Part shown: piece by piece, positions 9,541-19,860 of the stretch | How the letters are laid out: every line of letters begins with the position of its first letter | Position numbering within the stretch: position 1 is the stretch's first letter | NCBI GenBank assembly: GCA_947462335.1 | Contig: OX381715.1 | Location: 39,222,650 to 39,286,649 of the forward strand | Origin: Harmothoe impar | Lineage: Eukaryota > Annelida > Polychaeta > Phyllodocida > Polynoidae | Direction of reading: 5' to 3' | DNA length: 64,000 nucleotides | Translations under genes and position numbers: made by a program | The notes under the pieces: model-generated | What the model was told of the DNA's origin: nothing | Databases searched by the model: none | What the model saw: the letters and a program-made list of their open reading frames with translations, nothing else

Positions 9541-10711
9541 GCGCCAACAGCAATGGTACAAGGCGAACAAAAATACATGTATTAATGCCCGCTCAGCATA
9601 CCCAAAGAGAGTTAACATTAAAAACTTTATATTACATACTGATGTCATGGGTGTCTGTGAATCTTGGTTGAATCCTACAATAACTGATACAATGATGCAT
9701 TTGGATGGATATCAATTTATAAGGCTGGATAGGTATCCCATACTCGACAAAACAGCTGGAGGTTTGATGATTTATATGCGTGATACTTATACTGCAGTTA
9801 TGAATCTAGTTGTATACATGTTAGTTATGAGATCCTGTGTGTAGATATAGAAATTGGGAAAATTAAATATAAAATATATGTTTGCTACCGTCCTCCTAAG
9901 AGGGACAAGGAGAGCATGCAATTATTATATAAAAAACTAAGTGTACTTCTCAAGGGGGTTACCAAAAATAGAAAAATAATCATTATGGGCGATTTTAATG
10001 TAGACCTGCTCACACGCAAAGACATTGAAGATTCGGACGTTGATAATTTTTGTACAAATAATGACATGTGTCAGTTGATAAATGAAATAACACGCCCTAA
10101 GTCTGGCTCCCTATTGGATCATATGTATATTAATGACAGAATACATAACGTATGTGAATTTGGCACTATTGATTATCACATAGCTGACCACACTCCTATT
10201 TTCTTATTAGTTAAATGCGAACGCACTAAGATTAAAAAGAAGGTTATCAAGGCACGCTCGTATAAAAAATATGATTTGTTAAGATTTAAAAACATGCTTT
10301 TAGAAATAAAATGGGATGACATAGTGTCTATACAAGATCCAAATTTAATGTGGGATAAAATAATTGGGGTCATAAGAGCATGCCTTGATGCAATTTGTCC
10401 CATTAGGACGTTGGTCCTACCGGTACGTACACCTGAATGGCTCACGCCAGATATTGTTAATGCTATGCAGTATAGAGACGCTCTGTACTCTGACGCAAGG
10501 CAATCTAATGATATAGATGACTGGAGAATAGCTGATTTTCACCGGAACAGGGTGGAATCTCTAATATTTTATAGCCGTAAAGAGAAAATTGATACATTAC
10601 TAATACATAGAAAAGACGCTCCTGTGAAATTTTGGCAAGGAATACGAAAATTACTACCGTTTAAACAAAATCCACCTTTTTGAAATTGAGAAATAATATT
10701 ACTAAAGAAAT

Positions 10712-11323
10712 GTGGATCAACAAGGGAAAAGGGACCTCCGCGGGGGATTTTTAGTACCAACTTTGGCCACCAGGGGGCTCCACATAGCCGAAAAGGACCA
10801 AGATATAGCAAAAACTTATCTATACTACTTTTTTATGTAGAATATGATAGGCCACATTAGAAGATTCCATTTTTGGTGAAAACCTTCCATATTTGGAATG
10901 GAAAAGAACGTTTTTGGGCCTAAATTGGTGTTTTCGCACATGTTGGTTGCCATGGAAACATGATTTTCATTCTAAATCGAAAATTTTAAAAAATTGAATG
11001 AAAGAAGGCCCCAAAACGATTTCTATGCTGAAAACAGAATGTAAATGGCATTTTTAGATCAAAAGCTGTGGCCAATTGTTTGAAAAAGTTTGGATATTTG
11101 GTAATTAGCATAATTATGCTAATTAGATAGGAATATCTCTAAAACAAAGGAAGATAGAGCTTATTGGCATTTATGATTGGACAGTGACCACACATATTCA
11201 GAGAGCCAGTACTCAAAAACTAGAAGTGGTACCTGCTTATAAAAGATATCACTGGAAAGCTGATGACATCAATTTTATTATTAAGTTTTTACCTTGGAGG
11301 ACCCTTTTCCCTCGACTGTCCAC
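10712..11323. mobile_element. 612-bp non-autonomous DNA element inserted in LINE ORF2
   Basis: It is bounded by the direct repeats AAAT (10708-10711 and 11324-11327). Its ends are inverted: GTGGA then AGGGAAAAGGG on the left, and CCCTTTTCCCT then TCCAC on the right. Reading across without the element and one AAAT copy rejoins the LINE codons as ITKEM-IPLNECSG, so the boundaries are exact. Two relatives lie at about 50035-50590 and 51813-52418; all three share GCCACCAGGGGGCYCCAC near the left end and TTGCCATGGAAAC inside. There is no coding capacity. The superfamily is not determined. Confidence 0.88.
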
Positions 11324-11747
11324 AAATGATTCCACTCAATGAATGTTCAGGTTATATCAACTCTTTCTTTGCTACTGTAGGTTCAGACCTAGCTGGTTTA
11401 TTACCACCGATTGACGCTGAGCAAAACTATACACCGCCAGTAAATGTACCCGTTCACAGGACGTGTCTTATGCAGCCTGTTGGTTATTTACACATTATTA
11501 AAGTAATTAAAAAGATTAAAGTGAATAAGCCCTCAAGCATAAAACATATTAAATCTTGTATACTTAAGGATGCCTTCCTGATTATTCCAGATGTTGTCAT
11601 GTGCCTGTTTAATATATGTCTGGAACATAGCATATTTCCTACCGTATGGAAGACTGCTACTGTGGTCCCTATACCAAAGAAAAGTAATTCATTGGATGTA
11701 AGCGACCTGCGCCCCATAAGTTTGTTACCCTTGCCAGGAAGATGTTA

Positions 11748-12068
11748 GGGAGTGGTCATTTTTTAACAACAGGGGGGGGTTGGTGGATTTGGGGGGGGGA
11801 CCAAAAAAATTTGGACCCCTTGAAGGGGGGGGACCAAAAAAATTTGGACTCCTCTTGTGGGGGGGACCAAAAAAATTGCACCCCTTTTTAGCGAAAAAGC
11901 CCGCGCGTTACTATAGCTCAAAAGGGTCGGCCGCGCTCAATTTCAACTTGTCTGAGGGGGGGGACCAAAAAAATTTCGACCCCTCCCACGGGGGGGACCA
12001 AAAAAATTACGACCCGCTCACGCGAAAATCCACCGACCCCCCCCTGTTGTTAAAAAATGACCACTCCC
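11748..12068. mobile_element. PIF/Harbinger-like MITE, 321 bp
   Basis: Terminal inverted repeats begin GGGAGTGGTCATTTTTTAAC and run about 33 bases perfectly, with only one mismatch in 39. The element is flanked by TTA (11745-11747 and 12069-12071). A TWA target duplication with G-rich termini is the PIF/Harbinger pattern. The interior holds five or so spaced copies of GGGGGACCAAAAAAATT with variable linkers. It interrupts the reverse transcriptase between the DLRPISLLP and HGYRAGHST motifs, next to a one-base deletion. A partial relative may lie at 7756-7900. Confidence 0.85.
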
Positions 12069-13267
12069 TTAGAGAGGGTTATATGTACACAACTGCAAGC
12101 ATATATGAGCGAACATAAACTTTTAACACCGTTTCAACATGGATACCGAGCTGGCCACTCTACTATTTCGGCTATCACCTCACATCTTAATAATATTATA
12201 ATAAATACAATTAATAACAAGCCTACCCTATCCCTATATTTAGATTACAAGAAGGCCTTTGACACTGTTTCACACTTAATTATGTTAAAACAACTATCTG
12301 GTTTTGGACTTAGCGAAAAAACTTGCAGTTGGTTCAATAGCTACCTTTCTAACAGACGACAATGTACTATAGCTAATGATTGCTTATCAAGCCTTAAGGA
12401 GGTAGTATATGGCGTCCCCCAGGGGTCTGTATTAGGCCCTGTTCTTTTTTCCATATATATAAATTCTCTTCCTGACATAGGAAACTTTGATATTTGTCTA
12501 TACGCAGATGATGCTGTTATTTCTGTACAAGACCCAGCCATGATGCAAACCTGCCTAGATAAGCTAGGATTGTGGTGTAAGCAGAATAGCCTAACTGTTA
12601 ATGAAAAAAAGACAAAGTGGATGTTTTATAACAATGTTCTTAATGTTAACCCTGTCTTAAAACTAAATAATGTTGTACTAGAGAGAGTTCAAACCTTTCA
12701 ATACCTGGGACTAACATTAGACCCTGATCTGAAATTTGTAACACATCGTACTAATGTTGTATCTAATATAAGAAACAAGATATGTCAGTTACATAAGGTA
12801 ATTATAAGAGATCATACAGATGAGGACACCTCTCTCTCATCTTCATATGGGATAGGGAAAATAAAGGGGAAACTTTGGAATTGCAGCGATTGCAAAATAA
12901 AGGGTTAAGGGTTGTTTATAAGGTCAAGCTAGAAAAAGACCCTGTGTTAAATACTGAACAGTTACATGTTAAAAGTATGTGTTGTAAACTAATGGAGAGA
13001 CGTGATAGGCATTTATTGTATTATGCCTTCTCATTAGCTAAAAAGGAGGAGTATGTAGACAATAGAAATATCCCTACACGTAGGCACCGTGGAAAGAGAT
13101 TGTTAGTTCCACACACATTAAAAACAATGGTGCTTAGGAGTTGCCTGTACAGGGCCACCATGCGCTGGAATGATTTAAAACCTGATTATACTTTATTCGA
13201 CTCCCTTTGGAAGTTCAAAATGGCCATCAAAAAGGACTATCCACACTGTTTCATGAATGTACCGTAA

Positions 13268-13532
13268 TTCGATTTACATAACTGGACATAAATGTATTCT
13301 CATCTCATCTCATCTCATCAATAACTTTGTGTACCTAATAAGTATCATTTTTTTATTAATAATACACAATTTAGAAAATATATAATGTATGGACGACATA
13401 GCATAAATATTTTTTAGACCGTCAAGCTAATTATGTATAGGTAGGGGTGCTGGCGGCAGAAGGGCAATGCGCCCAAGCTAGTTTTCATCCGCAAGGATGA
13501 TTAGATCCAATAAATACACGTCAAAAAAAAAA
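13268..13532 (+). terminator. LINE 3' UTR with polyadenylation signal
   Basis: This is non-coding sequence with CTCAT repeats (about 13296-13318), a GC-rich patch (GGTGCTGGCGGCAGAAGGGCA), AATAAA at 13509-13514 and an A10 run at 13523-13532. The patch and the AATAAA arrangement recur in the minus-strand LINE copy at 27826-28070, which shows that the element extends beyond the CTCAT stretch to the A-run. Confidence 0.8.
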
Positions 13533-13915
13533 GGGAGTGAACCGGTCATCCTTTCCTATGGGCATGACCCTGGCATCCGATCATCCTACCTCTATAAGGA
13601 GACCACATACTAGGCGGGATCACCGCCTCCAAAGGCTAGTATTCACCTGAGGTGGCTATAGGTAGAACGACCCAGTAGTGTGACACAATTATTTATTGCA
13701 TTTCAGTTATAGCAGCATACATGTTCGGCTTCGTCAATTGCCCTGGCATATTAAGTATACACAGATACTTTGGTGTGTCACTTCAAAAGATTTTTGCGGA
13801 AAAACACTCGCCTCCCACTTTGAGCTCAAAGCATGACTCCCTCGGTGAAACTGTCACCATCGTAGAGAGTCAGACGTTGTGCTGAGGGTGAGAAAATTTC
13901 ACCAAGAAAGTGATA
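13533..13915. other. Unannotated sequence after the LINE
   Basis: No gene or clear repeat is recognised. The sequence GGTCATCC (about 13545) mirrors GGATGACC at the LINE 5' end, which may be coincidence. Confidence 0.5.
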
Positions 13916-14400
13916 CCCAATGCCCTGGATGAAAGGCTTGAGTTCTCATATCCAGGTCATACATAATTTACTCTCCATTCTGGTGTAAAGAGCATCTAAA
14001 CCTGGTGTATGATGCATTAAGGGTGACAGGAGGAATAGTAAGGGGGAAATGGTGTAGGACATCAACTTGGATTACCCTTGAATATTTAACGCCAATAAAT
14101 AAAACGTGTACTATCAACGCAGTATATTGCTCAGTAATGAGTGTATCTTCCTCATCTTGAGGGGTGATGATGCATCATGACTTTCTTTACTCCCTGGTGC
14201 TCTATCTATGCAGCGACAAACTATTTTAGTAGAGAAAGAGAACTGGACTAGATTTCACAGCAGCCAAGAATATTTTGTCTGGGGAGATGATTGGTCATAA
14301 CACTGTGCTATTGTATGGGATGGCTGTCCAGAAAAGACAATTTTCAGGTTCCGTGATACTCATCGTTGCATTTTGAATGTTTTGCTGTATTTCTCATGAA
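13916..14400 (+). repeat. Dispersed repeat R1, segment matching 43840-44400
   Basis: It aligns with 43840-44400 through CCAGGTCATACATAATT, CAGTATATTGCTCAGTAATGAG and AATATTTTGTCTGGGGAGATGATTGG in the same order. It resumes the R1 order after the 6862-6990 segment on the other side of the polypyrimidine tract and LINE. Confidence 0.7.
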
Positions 14401-15129
14401 AATGACATTGCCTCATATATCGACCGATCAGCATGCAGCTCAGCTTGGCATGACCTCAATGCAAATGGCGCGGGTTTGGAATTGTCCTCTGTCCACCGAC
14501 TCACTTCTAGCATCAACTCTGATTGTTTGCATTCAATCTGGGCATTTCTTTTACACAATTTTGATAGGAGCACTTTCAGTACAATGCGGCAATTTCAGCC
14601 TGATTCAACTTTTACCACCAATGCGCCAACCCTGTGCTGCAGAATGACTGGTAAAAGGCCTCTCTGCAAAGTTCTTTTTCTGTTCTTACTCATGGTCTAG
14701 CCTTCAAACTGTTTGCAATCAATCAACATTACCTATGGTGATATCCATACAGAGAGTTGAATAAACTAAACGTTGGTGCCATGTCCTGCTGCAGAATGCA
14801 TGTACACCAGTGCACTCTGCCGGGTCAGTTTAGAACTGAATCAAGCCCTAGTGAGCGGACACAAAAGTACAAACATGGCCGCAGCGTTGGTAGCGCCGCC
14901 TGGAGTTAACTGCTGATTGATAACTAGTATACTGCAAGAGATAAAAACAAGTGATATGGAAACCTCTTTGCTTGTTTACCAAATATCTTAGTAACTATCG
15001 CAATAATCTGGGGAACATCAGGTGACTTATGACCTTTGTATACTGAAATACATGTATTTTCCATCCCGTAAACAAAGGTTGTAAGTGATTTCTCAATTCA
15101 AAACTTAATTAAACCCTAAATAGGTATAT
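14401..15129. other. Unannotated sequence with fragment of the 17411-18259 element family
   Basis: Open frames at 14366-14700 have no recognised motif. At about 15015-15110 the sequence (GACTTATGACCTTTGTATACTG, then AAAGGTTGTAAGTGATTTCTCA) matches 17650-17750 inside the TIR element at 17411-18259, so a relative or fragment of that element is present here. Confidence 0.5.
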
Positions 15130-16330
15130 AAATGCAACATCCCTGTCCAGTGCCAACAACAATGCAAGGCTTGAAGACCTACATATTTGGCCTAAATCCC
15201 CGGTCATATTGGAAAAGGTTCCTGCATGAGTCTAATCATTAATTCATGACGACAAGCTACAAACTGAAAGGAGGAAGGAGGCAGGACTTGACATATTAAA
15301 ATTTATTACATAAGATTTTGGAGTAATGATAATTACACAAATACAATATTAAAATACCCGTAGGTTAATAAGAGTATGTGCATTGTAGAATTAATGCACA
15401 TTTACATAAAATTGAATTGAATTGATGTAAAGTGATAACATGATTATATTTATGTTATTAACGAGGTATACGAATATTTCGATGGAATATTTGTAGAATG
15501 AATATTTTAGGAGTGGGTGGGTGGGAACAAAGAAGGTGAGAGGTGTGAGGGTGACGGTGGTCGGAGTCGAACTGGACGAGGTAGCGGCGGGTAGCCGGGG
15601 AGGAGATTTTGGTAGTGTTGGTGTGTGACACCAGGGGGGGGTAGAGGTGAGAGGATGGTGGGAGTACAGTATTGCCACCTGTCGGAATCAATGACCCACC
15701 CTGAGCACATTCGCGCCCATGGTGAACCCATTGAATCACGGCCCTACTGAAAGACATCAGGGTGTGAGGACTTTATGTGGTAAAGGCCCTGACTAAGCTC
15801 TTTTTATGTTCAAATGCCATCATTTTTAATCCCTTGACTTAAATTCCCTCTCTTCCCTATGACCCATGTCATCTACCAAATCAGTTTTTAAAGCTCTTTA
15901 TTTTTAATTCCCAAGCTGGCTTACTGCTCCCAGTCCCCCACTTTAAATAATGATGACAACTAATCCATAGTCATAAGCTAGCATGGGAAGCACAGTAATT
16001 GCCATTGTTGGAAACAACATTATGTAACTGATGCTCCTCCACCCTAAGCTGCATAAAATCTCTTTCTATCCTACTCTAATTCTTCACCACCCAAAACTTA
16101 AATCTAAGTTGTGCTGCTGTGAAGGTAATAATTCATTATTCAAAGCCATGTGGGATTTCAAGTAACAATGTAACATACTGCTGTATTACAATAAGGATCC
16201 AATGTGATGGTCTTGTCATATCTAATGTCATGCTGGATGTATATTCAAATCTACTGGGACTTTGTACTGGCTATTGTAATACACCGCCTCATATAGATTC
16301 CTCTCTAAAGAATAGTTAACATATGTAGAT
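15130..16330 (+). repeat. Dispersed repeat R1, segment matching 44500-45250, with an insertion
   Basis: Positions 15140-15239 match 27500-27580 and 44490-44540 (CCCTGTCCAGTG). Positions 15728-16330 match 44550-45250 (ATCCATAGTCATAAGCTAGCATGGGA, AAGCTGCATA, CAATG.GATGGTCTT.TCA). Relative to the 44-kb copy, about 490 bp (15240-15727) are extra. Related stretches occur at 24660-25275 and, inverted, at 26393-26582. It looks non-coding throughout. Confidence 0.7.
15240..15727. mobile_element. Insertion of about 490 bp within R1
   Basis: It was found by comparison with the R1 copy at 44540-44560, where the flanking words (ATCATT and CATTGAATCAC) are adjacent. One half is AT-rich and the other GC-rich and G-biased on the plus strand. 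Read on the minus strand, the GC-rich part comes first and an AT-rich tail follows, which is SINE-like in layout. I do not see a convincing tRNA head, so the class is undetermined. Confidence 0.4.
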
Positions 16331-16500
16331 GATGTTAATGAGAGGCAGTTAGGCCATATCCTCCCACATCCAGCCCTGACTGTTCCCTGAATTTTCCTTT
16401 AGATAACACAAGTAATTAATGTTTCTTTTCTTCTCTTTTCAGGTATGTACACTGGCAACTCATCTCAAACAACTGCTCATGAAAACTAGTAAAAGGTAAG
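16330..16500 (+). repeat. R5 fragment and a short repeat shared with 55110-55190
   Basis: Positions 16330-16381 (AATGAGAGGCAGTTAGGCCAT) are a partial copy of repeat R5. Positions 16430-16500 (CAGGTATGTACACTGG, AGTAAAAGGTAAG) align with 55125-55185 (CAGGTATGTTTACTTGG, AGTAAAAGGTAGC). The latter carries splice-like AG/GT words, but both copies look like repeats rather than exons. Confidence 0.45.
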
Positions 16501-16787
16501 TGTGATAGGCATTTGGATCTAAAGTAAAGGTGCTGACATAAGTTCCTATGCATAAGCTATGGACATAAACATCTTAGTTGGAAAGCCCTTGTTAAGGGTT
16601 CTACCAGCTATATTCAATAGATGTAAGCTATGACTAAAGCTTCCCATTATGAATCATTTCACAGTGGATGTTAGCCGGGATATGTGCCCTGGGTCTATCC
16701 ATACTGGTCCTGTACCTCAGACATCATCTCTTGATCAGTTTTACCAAGGTCAGCTCTGCTCTCATGTGAACTAACACAAAACATGGT
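16501..16787. other. Unannotated sequence
   Basis: Nothing recognised. Confidence 0.5.
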
Positions 16788-17140
16788 ATCAACCCTGAAG
16801 CAAGAGTAACAGGTTTGCTTTAATGATCCAATCATGGAAGCAAACCCTTGCAATCAAAATTCCAACTACAATGTTTAATTGAGAAACAAAGTTTGCAGTC
16901 TCCAGTCTCCAATAAAAGGCTTTACTCGACTATAAATAGTTATAAATTGCAAATGAAAATGTGATGGCATCGTCTGTCCAGGATCCATGTTGCCAATTTG
17001 TTCCTGAATTATTTAAATTATGCTCCTGCCTGGGGAGCTGCGGGATGCAATTTCAAATTACAGTTTAAGCAGACAGGTCTTGGATTGCTGCTCTGCCTAG
17101 AGCAGCATGTCGATTCACATTAGGGTTTGTTGTCAGGATG
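16788..17140 (+). repeat. Dispersed repeat R2, copy 1
   Basis: It aligns with 50935-51310 over its whole length and with 30180-30395 in part. Shared words are CCTTGCAATCA, AGTTATRAATTGCAAAT, GGGGAGCTG.GGGATGCAATTTC and ATTCACATTAG. It is AT-rich and has no coding capacity. Confidence 0.65.
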
Positions 17141-17185
17141 CCAGCATGATATGGTGTGGTGAGGGTACAGTCTTCTGGGGTTGTG

Positions 17186-17300
17186 TCAATGATGGGCGGT
17201 TTGACTATGTCCTCCTTCCTCAAGCCCCTGATTACCAGCTTTATCCTCCTGCAGCTGCCTGTCCATCTTTGTTTGTTTGGGAACACCAACTTATGGTTGT
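17186..17300 (+). repeat. Short dispersed repeat R5, copy
   Basis: The pattern is TCAATGA.GGGCGGTT.GACTATGTCCTCC, then GATTACC, CCTCCTGCAG, TGTCCATCTTTG and ACACCAACTTATGG. The same order of words occurs at 19680-19860, 38330-38460, 41370-41520 and 63722-63990, and partly at 16330. The family has no known name that I recognise. Confidence 0.6.
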
Positions 17301-17410
17301 TTTCTTTTGTTGATCCTGGTGTTCCCCACTTATCTCTCACTCTGTTATACAACACCAGGGGCTTCTGTGTACTCTGTATGTAGCTAATTGCCTACTGAGG
17401 AATTACAAAT

Positions 17411-18259
17411 CGTCGCCTCAGTATACAAAGGTCGTAAGTGGAAAATTCATGTTTTGAGATATGAGCATAATAAGAAAAATCAATATGATCTTTAGGCTAT
17501 AATTTTTAAAATACATGGTATATTTCCCCAGAAATCATCCTACATATAACCACAAATAACTAAAAACAGATTATATGAAAGCTACTAAACTATCCTACCT
17601 AATTCCTTAGTTAATGTGGCAAAAATTAGGGAAAAAAGGGGAAAACAGGGTCACTTACGACCTTTGTATACTGAATTTCATACATATTTTTGTACATCTA
17701 TTCAGAATACAAAGGTTGTAAGTAATTTTCTCAGTTCAAAACTGTAAATAAGTGCCCAAATAGTTGATTAATTCAAGCATAATGGTCACTAAATGAATTG
17801 TTTATATTTTTAGTTGTTTATACCACTTAAAAGAATTATACACAACTTGATATTGCCTAGCAACAGTGACATTTTGGCTAAAATAAGAAATTTTAGTCAT
17901 TTTCCCATTAAATTCACCCCCTTTACACTTCAAAGTAAGCATATTTTGTAAAAATATCCAAAATGTACCTATACAATAGGAATTATATAAAATGGTTAGA
18001 AAAAAAAACAAAAATAAGTTATTTTAATGCTAAAATACATTGGGGTTACAATTTCCACATCACTTACGACCTTTGTATACTGAGAAAAAGGTCATTTTCT
18101 TAGTTACGACCTTTGTATACTGAGCTATAGCCTCCCAAAAAAAGGTCATTTTTGAAAAATTCCAAAAATTGTCGAAAATTTATTGGATAAAGAAAAATAT
18201 TAAAGAATAAAAAAAAAATCTAAATTTTTCACTTACAACCTTTGTATACTGAGGCGACG
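17411..18259. mobile_element. 849-bp TIR element with reiterated 22-bp motif
   Basis: The termini are inverted repeats of about 30 bp with one mismatch (left start CGTCGCCTCAGTATACAAAG). Candidate AAAT duplications lie at 17407-17410 and 18260-18263. The terminal motif CACTTACRACCTTTGTATAC also occurs inside at 17652-17675, 18061-18083 and 18102-18123, and inverted at 17703-17723. Together with both ends that makes at least six copies. Reiterated sub-terminal motifs are typical of transposase-binding sites. No transposase is encoded; the minus-strand frame at 17802-18011 is AT-rich junk. Confidence 0.75.
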
Positions 18260-18263
18260 AAAT

Positions 18264-18954
18264 TAAGCAGACAGTGTTGCTGCTAGTACATTCACAGTTG
18301 GAGTTAGTTGCAGTGATGCTAGGAAGATTGTTTTGTCTCATTTCATAAAGATTACATAGAGCATTTCTGTAAAATAAGGAAAAAAAGAGAAAAAAAAGAG
18401 AGTAAGATTCAGCACATTACTTTGCCTAATGGCATGACAGTGTAACTCTCATGATGGGGAGTGCTGATTAGTTTCGTGACAATTAATTCGAATTGGTAGT
18501 GGGTTCATTGGCAATCTTGTAGTGGCCGGTCCAAGAGATCTGCACTTCCATCTATAATCTCCCTTTACTGTGCATTCTGTCAGAGCTGAACATCATTTTT
18601 AACATTACTAAAACACTGCTAAAGGTTGACATGTAGTAAATCTATGATGAAACCTCTCATGAAAAGTTTATCCGTTGTGAAGGATCAAGGGAGACTCAAA
18701 TGTATTGTAATATATTTTCAGCTTTCTGGATTAAATTTGAGTTATAAACCTAAAGATGCTGGTCCATGTAATAATAGACAGTGTAGCCATAGACAAGCTC
18801 ATTTAAAAAATAGGAAGAAAAAAACACATTATGTATGCAATGATACATGAGAATTCATGGGATGGTGTTCTCATGAGATGCCAAGTGACCATGCAAAATC
18901 TGATGTGATTAAATTACGTATTGCTGGTTAGTGGATGTCCTGCATAAGGCTATA
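18264..18954. other. Unannotated sequence
   Basis: No gene is recognised. A short plus-strand frame (18626-18850) lacks motifs and neighbours that would support it. Confidence 0.5.
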
Positions 18955-19215
18955 CAATGTCATTTAGATGGTACCAAGTGACATATCACCACCTTGTGCA
19001 TTACAGTACTCTGTCTATTCAATCTGCCTAATGTGATTATAAGGGTACAAGCTGCATCAGATGTTGGTGATGCCAGGGACGTGGTGTGCTTATCTGAGCC
19101 AATAGCAGCCATTGCGATGTAATTAAGCTGCCAGGGGAGGGGGGAGGGTGTGATTTTGTAATTATCAATGGTGGGTGTGAGGGGACCCTTAGGTGACATA
19201 TAGGGTGTGATGCTT
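18955..19215 (-). repeat. Repeat R4, minus-strand copy
   Basis: Its reverse complement aligns with 42080-42345. Both read openly in the corresponding frame with similar translations (common words GPL, LNYI, MAA, SDKHTT, QST). Gaps between the copies appear to be multiples of three over about 70 codons. This may be the remnant of a coding piece of a mobile element or simply conserved repeat DNA. I recognise no protein family. Confidence 0.5.
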
Positions 19216-19569
19216 AGACCCTCCCATGGTATACCACATACCCCCTTGCCTCCGCCTCTGCCCTTCCCTCATCCCTTTTGTTGGGACCTCACGGCTTCAC
19301 CTTTCATCTCTTTTCCTCCTCCTTGCTCTGAATTCTCTCTTTCATAAGGCAACTATCCCTCCTGGGGTGTCCTGTACCTGTGGCCTGTCCATGTAATGGT
19401 TCATTAAAACTTCAATTGTCTGTTATTCTAGTTTTGTGACATTCCTTTTTGGACTTGACAGCATCAGTATACTTCTGCTATGATTCTCCTTTAATTTTGC
19501 TCTTTCGCTTTGCATCTTTTGCCTGGCAATGCTTAGATTACTAACATATAAACCAACTAAATTAACACG

Positions 19570-19860
19570 CAATTCCAATAAGTGTGTGGGTGTGGGAACT
19601 GGTGTTAATGCAATTTAGTGAAGGTGTGGGTATGGAAGGGTGTCAATGAGGGGTCGAGGAGTGTGTTTCTTTGAGGTTAGAGTTTCATTGAGGTAGGGTG
19701 TCAATGAGGGGAGGTTAAACGATGGCCAATTTCCCCATTCCCCTGGCTACCTCCCGTACCCTCATGCAGCCTGCCGTCCATCTGGAGAGCACCAGCTTAA
19801 AGCCTTAACCCCACATTCCTAAACAACATAGCTAGAAAATGAGTCAAAGACGGTTCATAA
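19570..19860 (+). repeat. Short GT-rich repeats and R5 copy
   Basis: Positions 19580-19700 contain recurring GTGTGGGTRTGG and GTGTCAATGAGGGG words. Positions 19680-19795 carry the R5 order (CAATGAGGGG, CCTCATGCAGCCTGCCGTCCATC, GAGCACCA), followed by an AACAACAT.GCT.GAAAATGAG tail shared with 63905-63930. Confidence 0.55.

Larger units (their letters stand above)
9497..13267 (+). pseudogene. LINE ORF2: APE endonuclease and reverse transcriptase, broken
   Basis: The endonuclease begins in the ORF1 frame (CINARSAYPKRVNI near 9582, then CESWL), shifts frame by about one base near 9820, and continues with CYRPP, GDFNVDLL (catalytic Asp/Asn) and HIADHTPI (the SDH-type motif) to 10683. A T-run near 10680 causes a second shift. 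A 612-bp element interrupts at 10712-11323. Reverse transcriptase motifs follow: VVPIPKK, DLRPISLLP, a one-base loss next to the 11748-12068 insertion, then HGYRAGHST, LDYKKAFDTV, GVPQGSVLGP, LYADDAV and the thumb region to 12870. A further shift or small deletion near 12830 precedes LELQRLQNKGLRVVYK and the C-terminal NIPTRR...KKDYPHCF region ending at TAA 13265-13267. With at least four frame lesions and two insertions it cannot make an active enzyme. Confidence 0.9.
7921..13532 (+). mobile_element. LINE (APE-endonuclease, Jockey-superfamily type) with NADAR ORF1
   Basis: This is a nearly full-length non-LTR retrotransposon: a 5' region with a 20-bp tandem duplication, ORF1 (8177-9439), a glutamine-codon linker, the remains of ORF2 (endonuclease plus reverse transcriptase, 9497-13267), a 3' UTR with a (CTCAT)n stretch (about 13296-13318), AATAAA and a terminal A10 run. 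The ORF2 protein motifs (GDFN, ADH, FADD-type LYADD, and no RNase H) and the clade look are those of CR1/L2/Rex1-like elements; I cannot fix the clade by eye. Two DNA elements are nested inside (10712-11323 and 11748-12068). A 5'-truncated relative sits at 27826-28365 on the minus strand and shares the 3' UTR. The 5' boundary is approximate and no target duplication was identified. Confidence 0.85.

Noticed and set aside
9022..9648. 208-codon minus-strand frame with a cysteine-rich middle
   Set aside because: It is antisense to LINE ORF1 and the CAA/CAG linker; the cysteines come from the complement of GCA/ACA repeats.
15391..15757. Minus-strand Pro/Ser/Thr-rich frames
   Set aside because: They lie in the G-biased part of an unclassified insertion. 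Three overlapping frames are open, which points to composition rather than coding.
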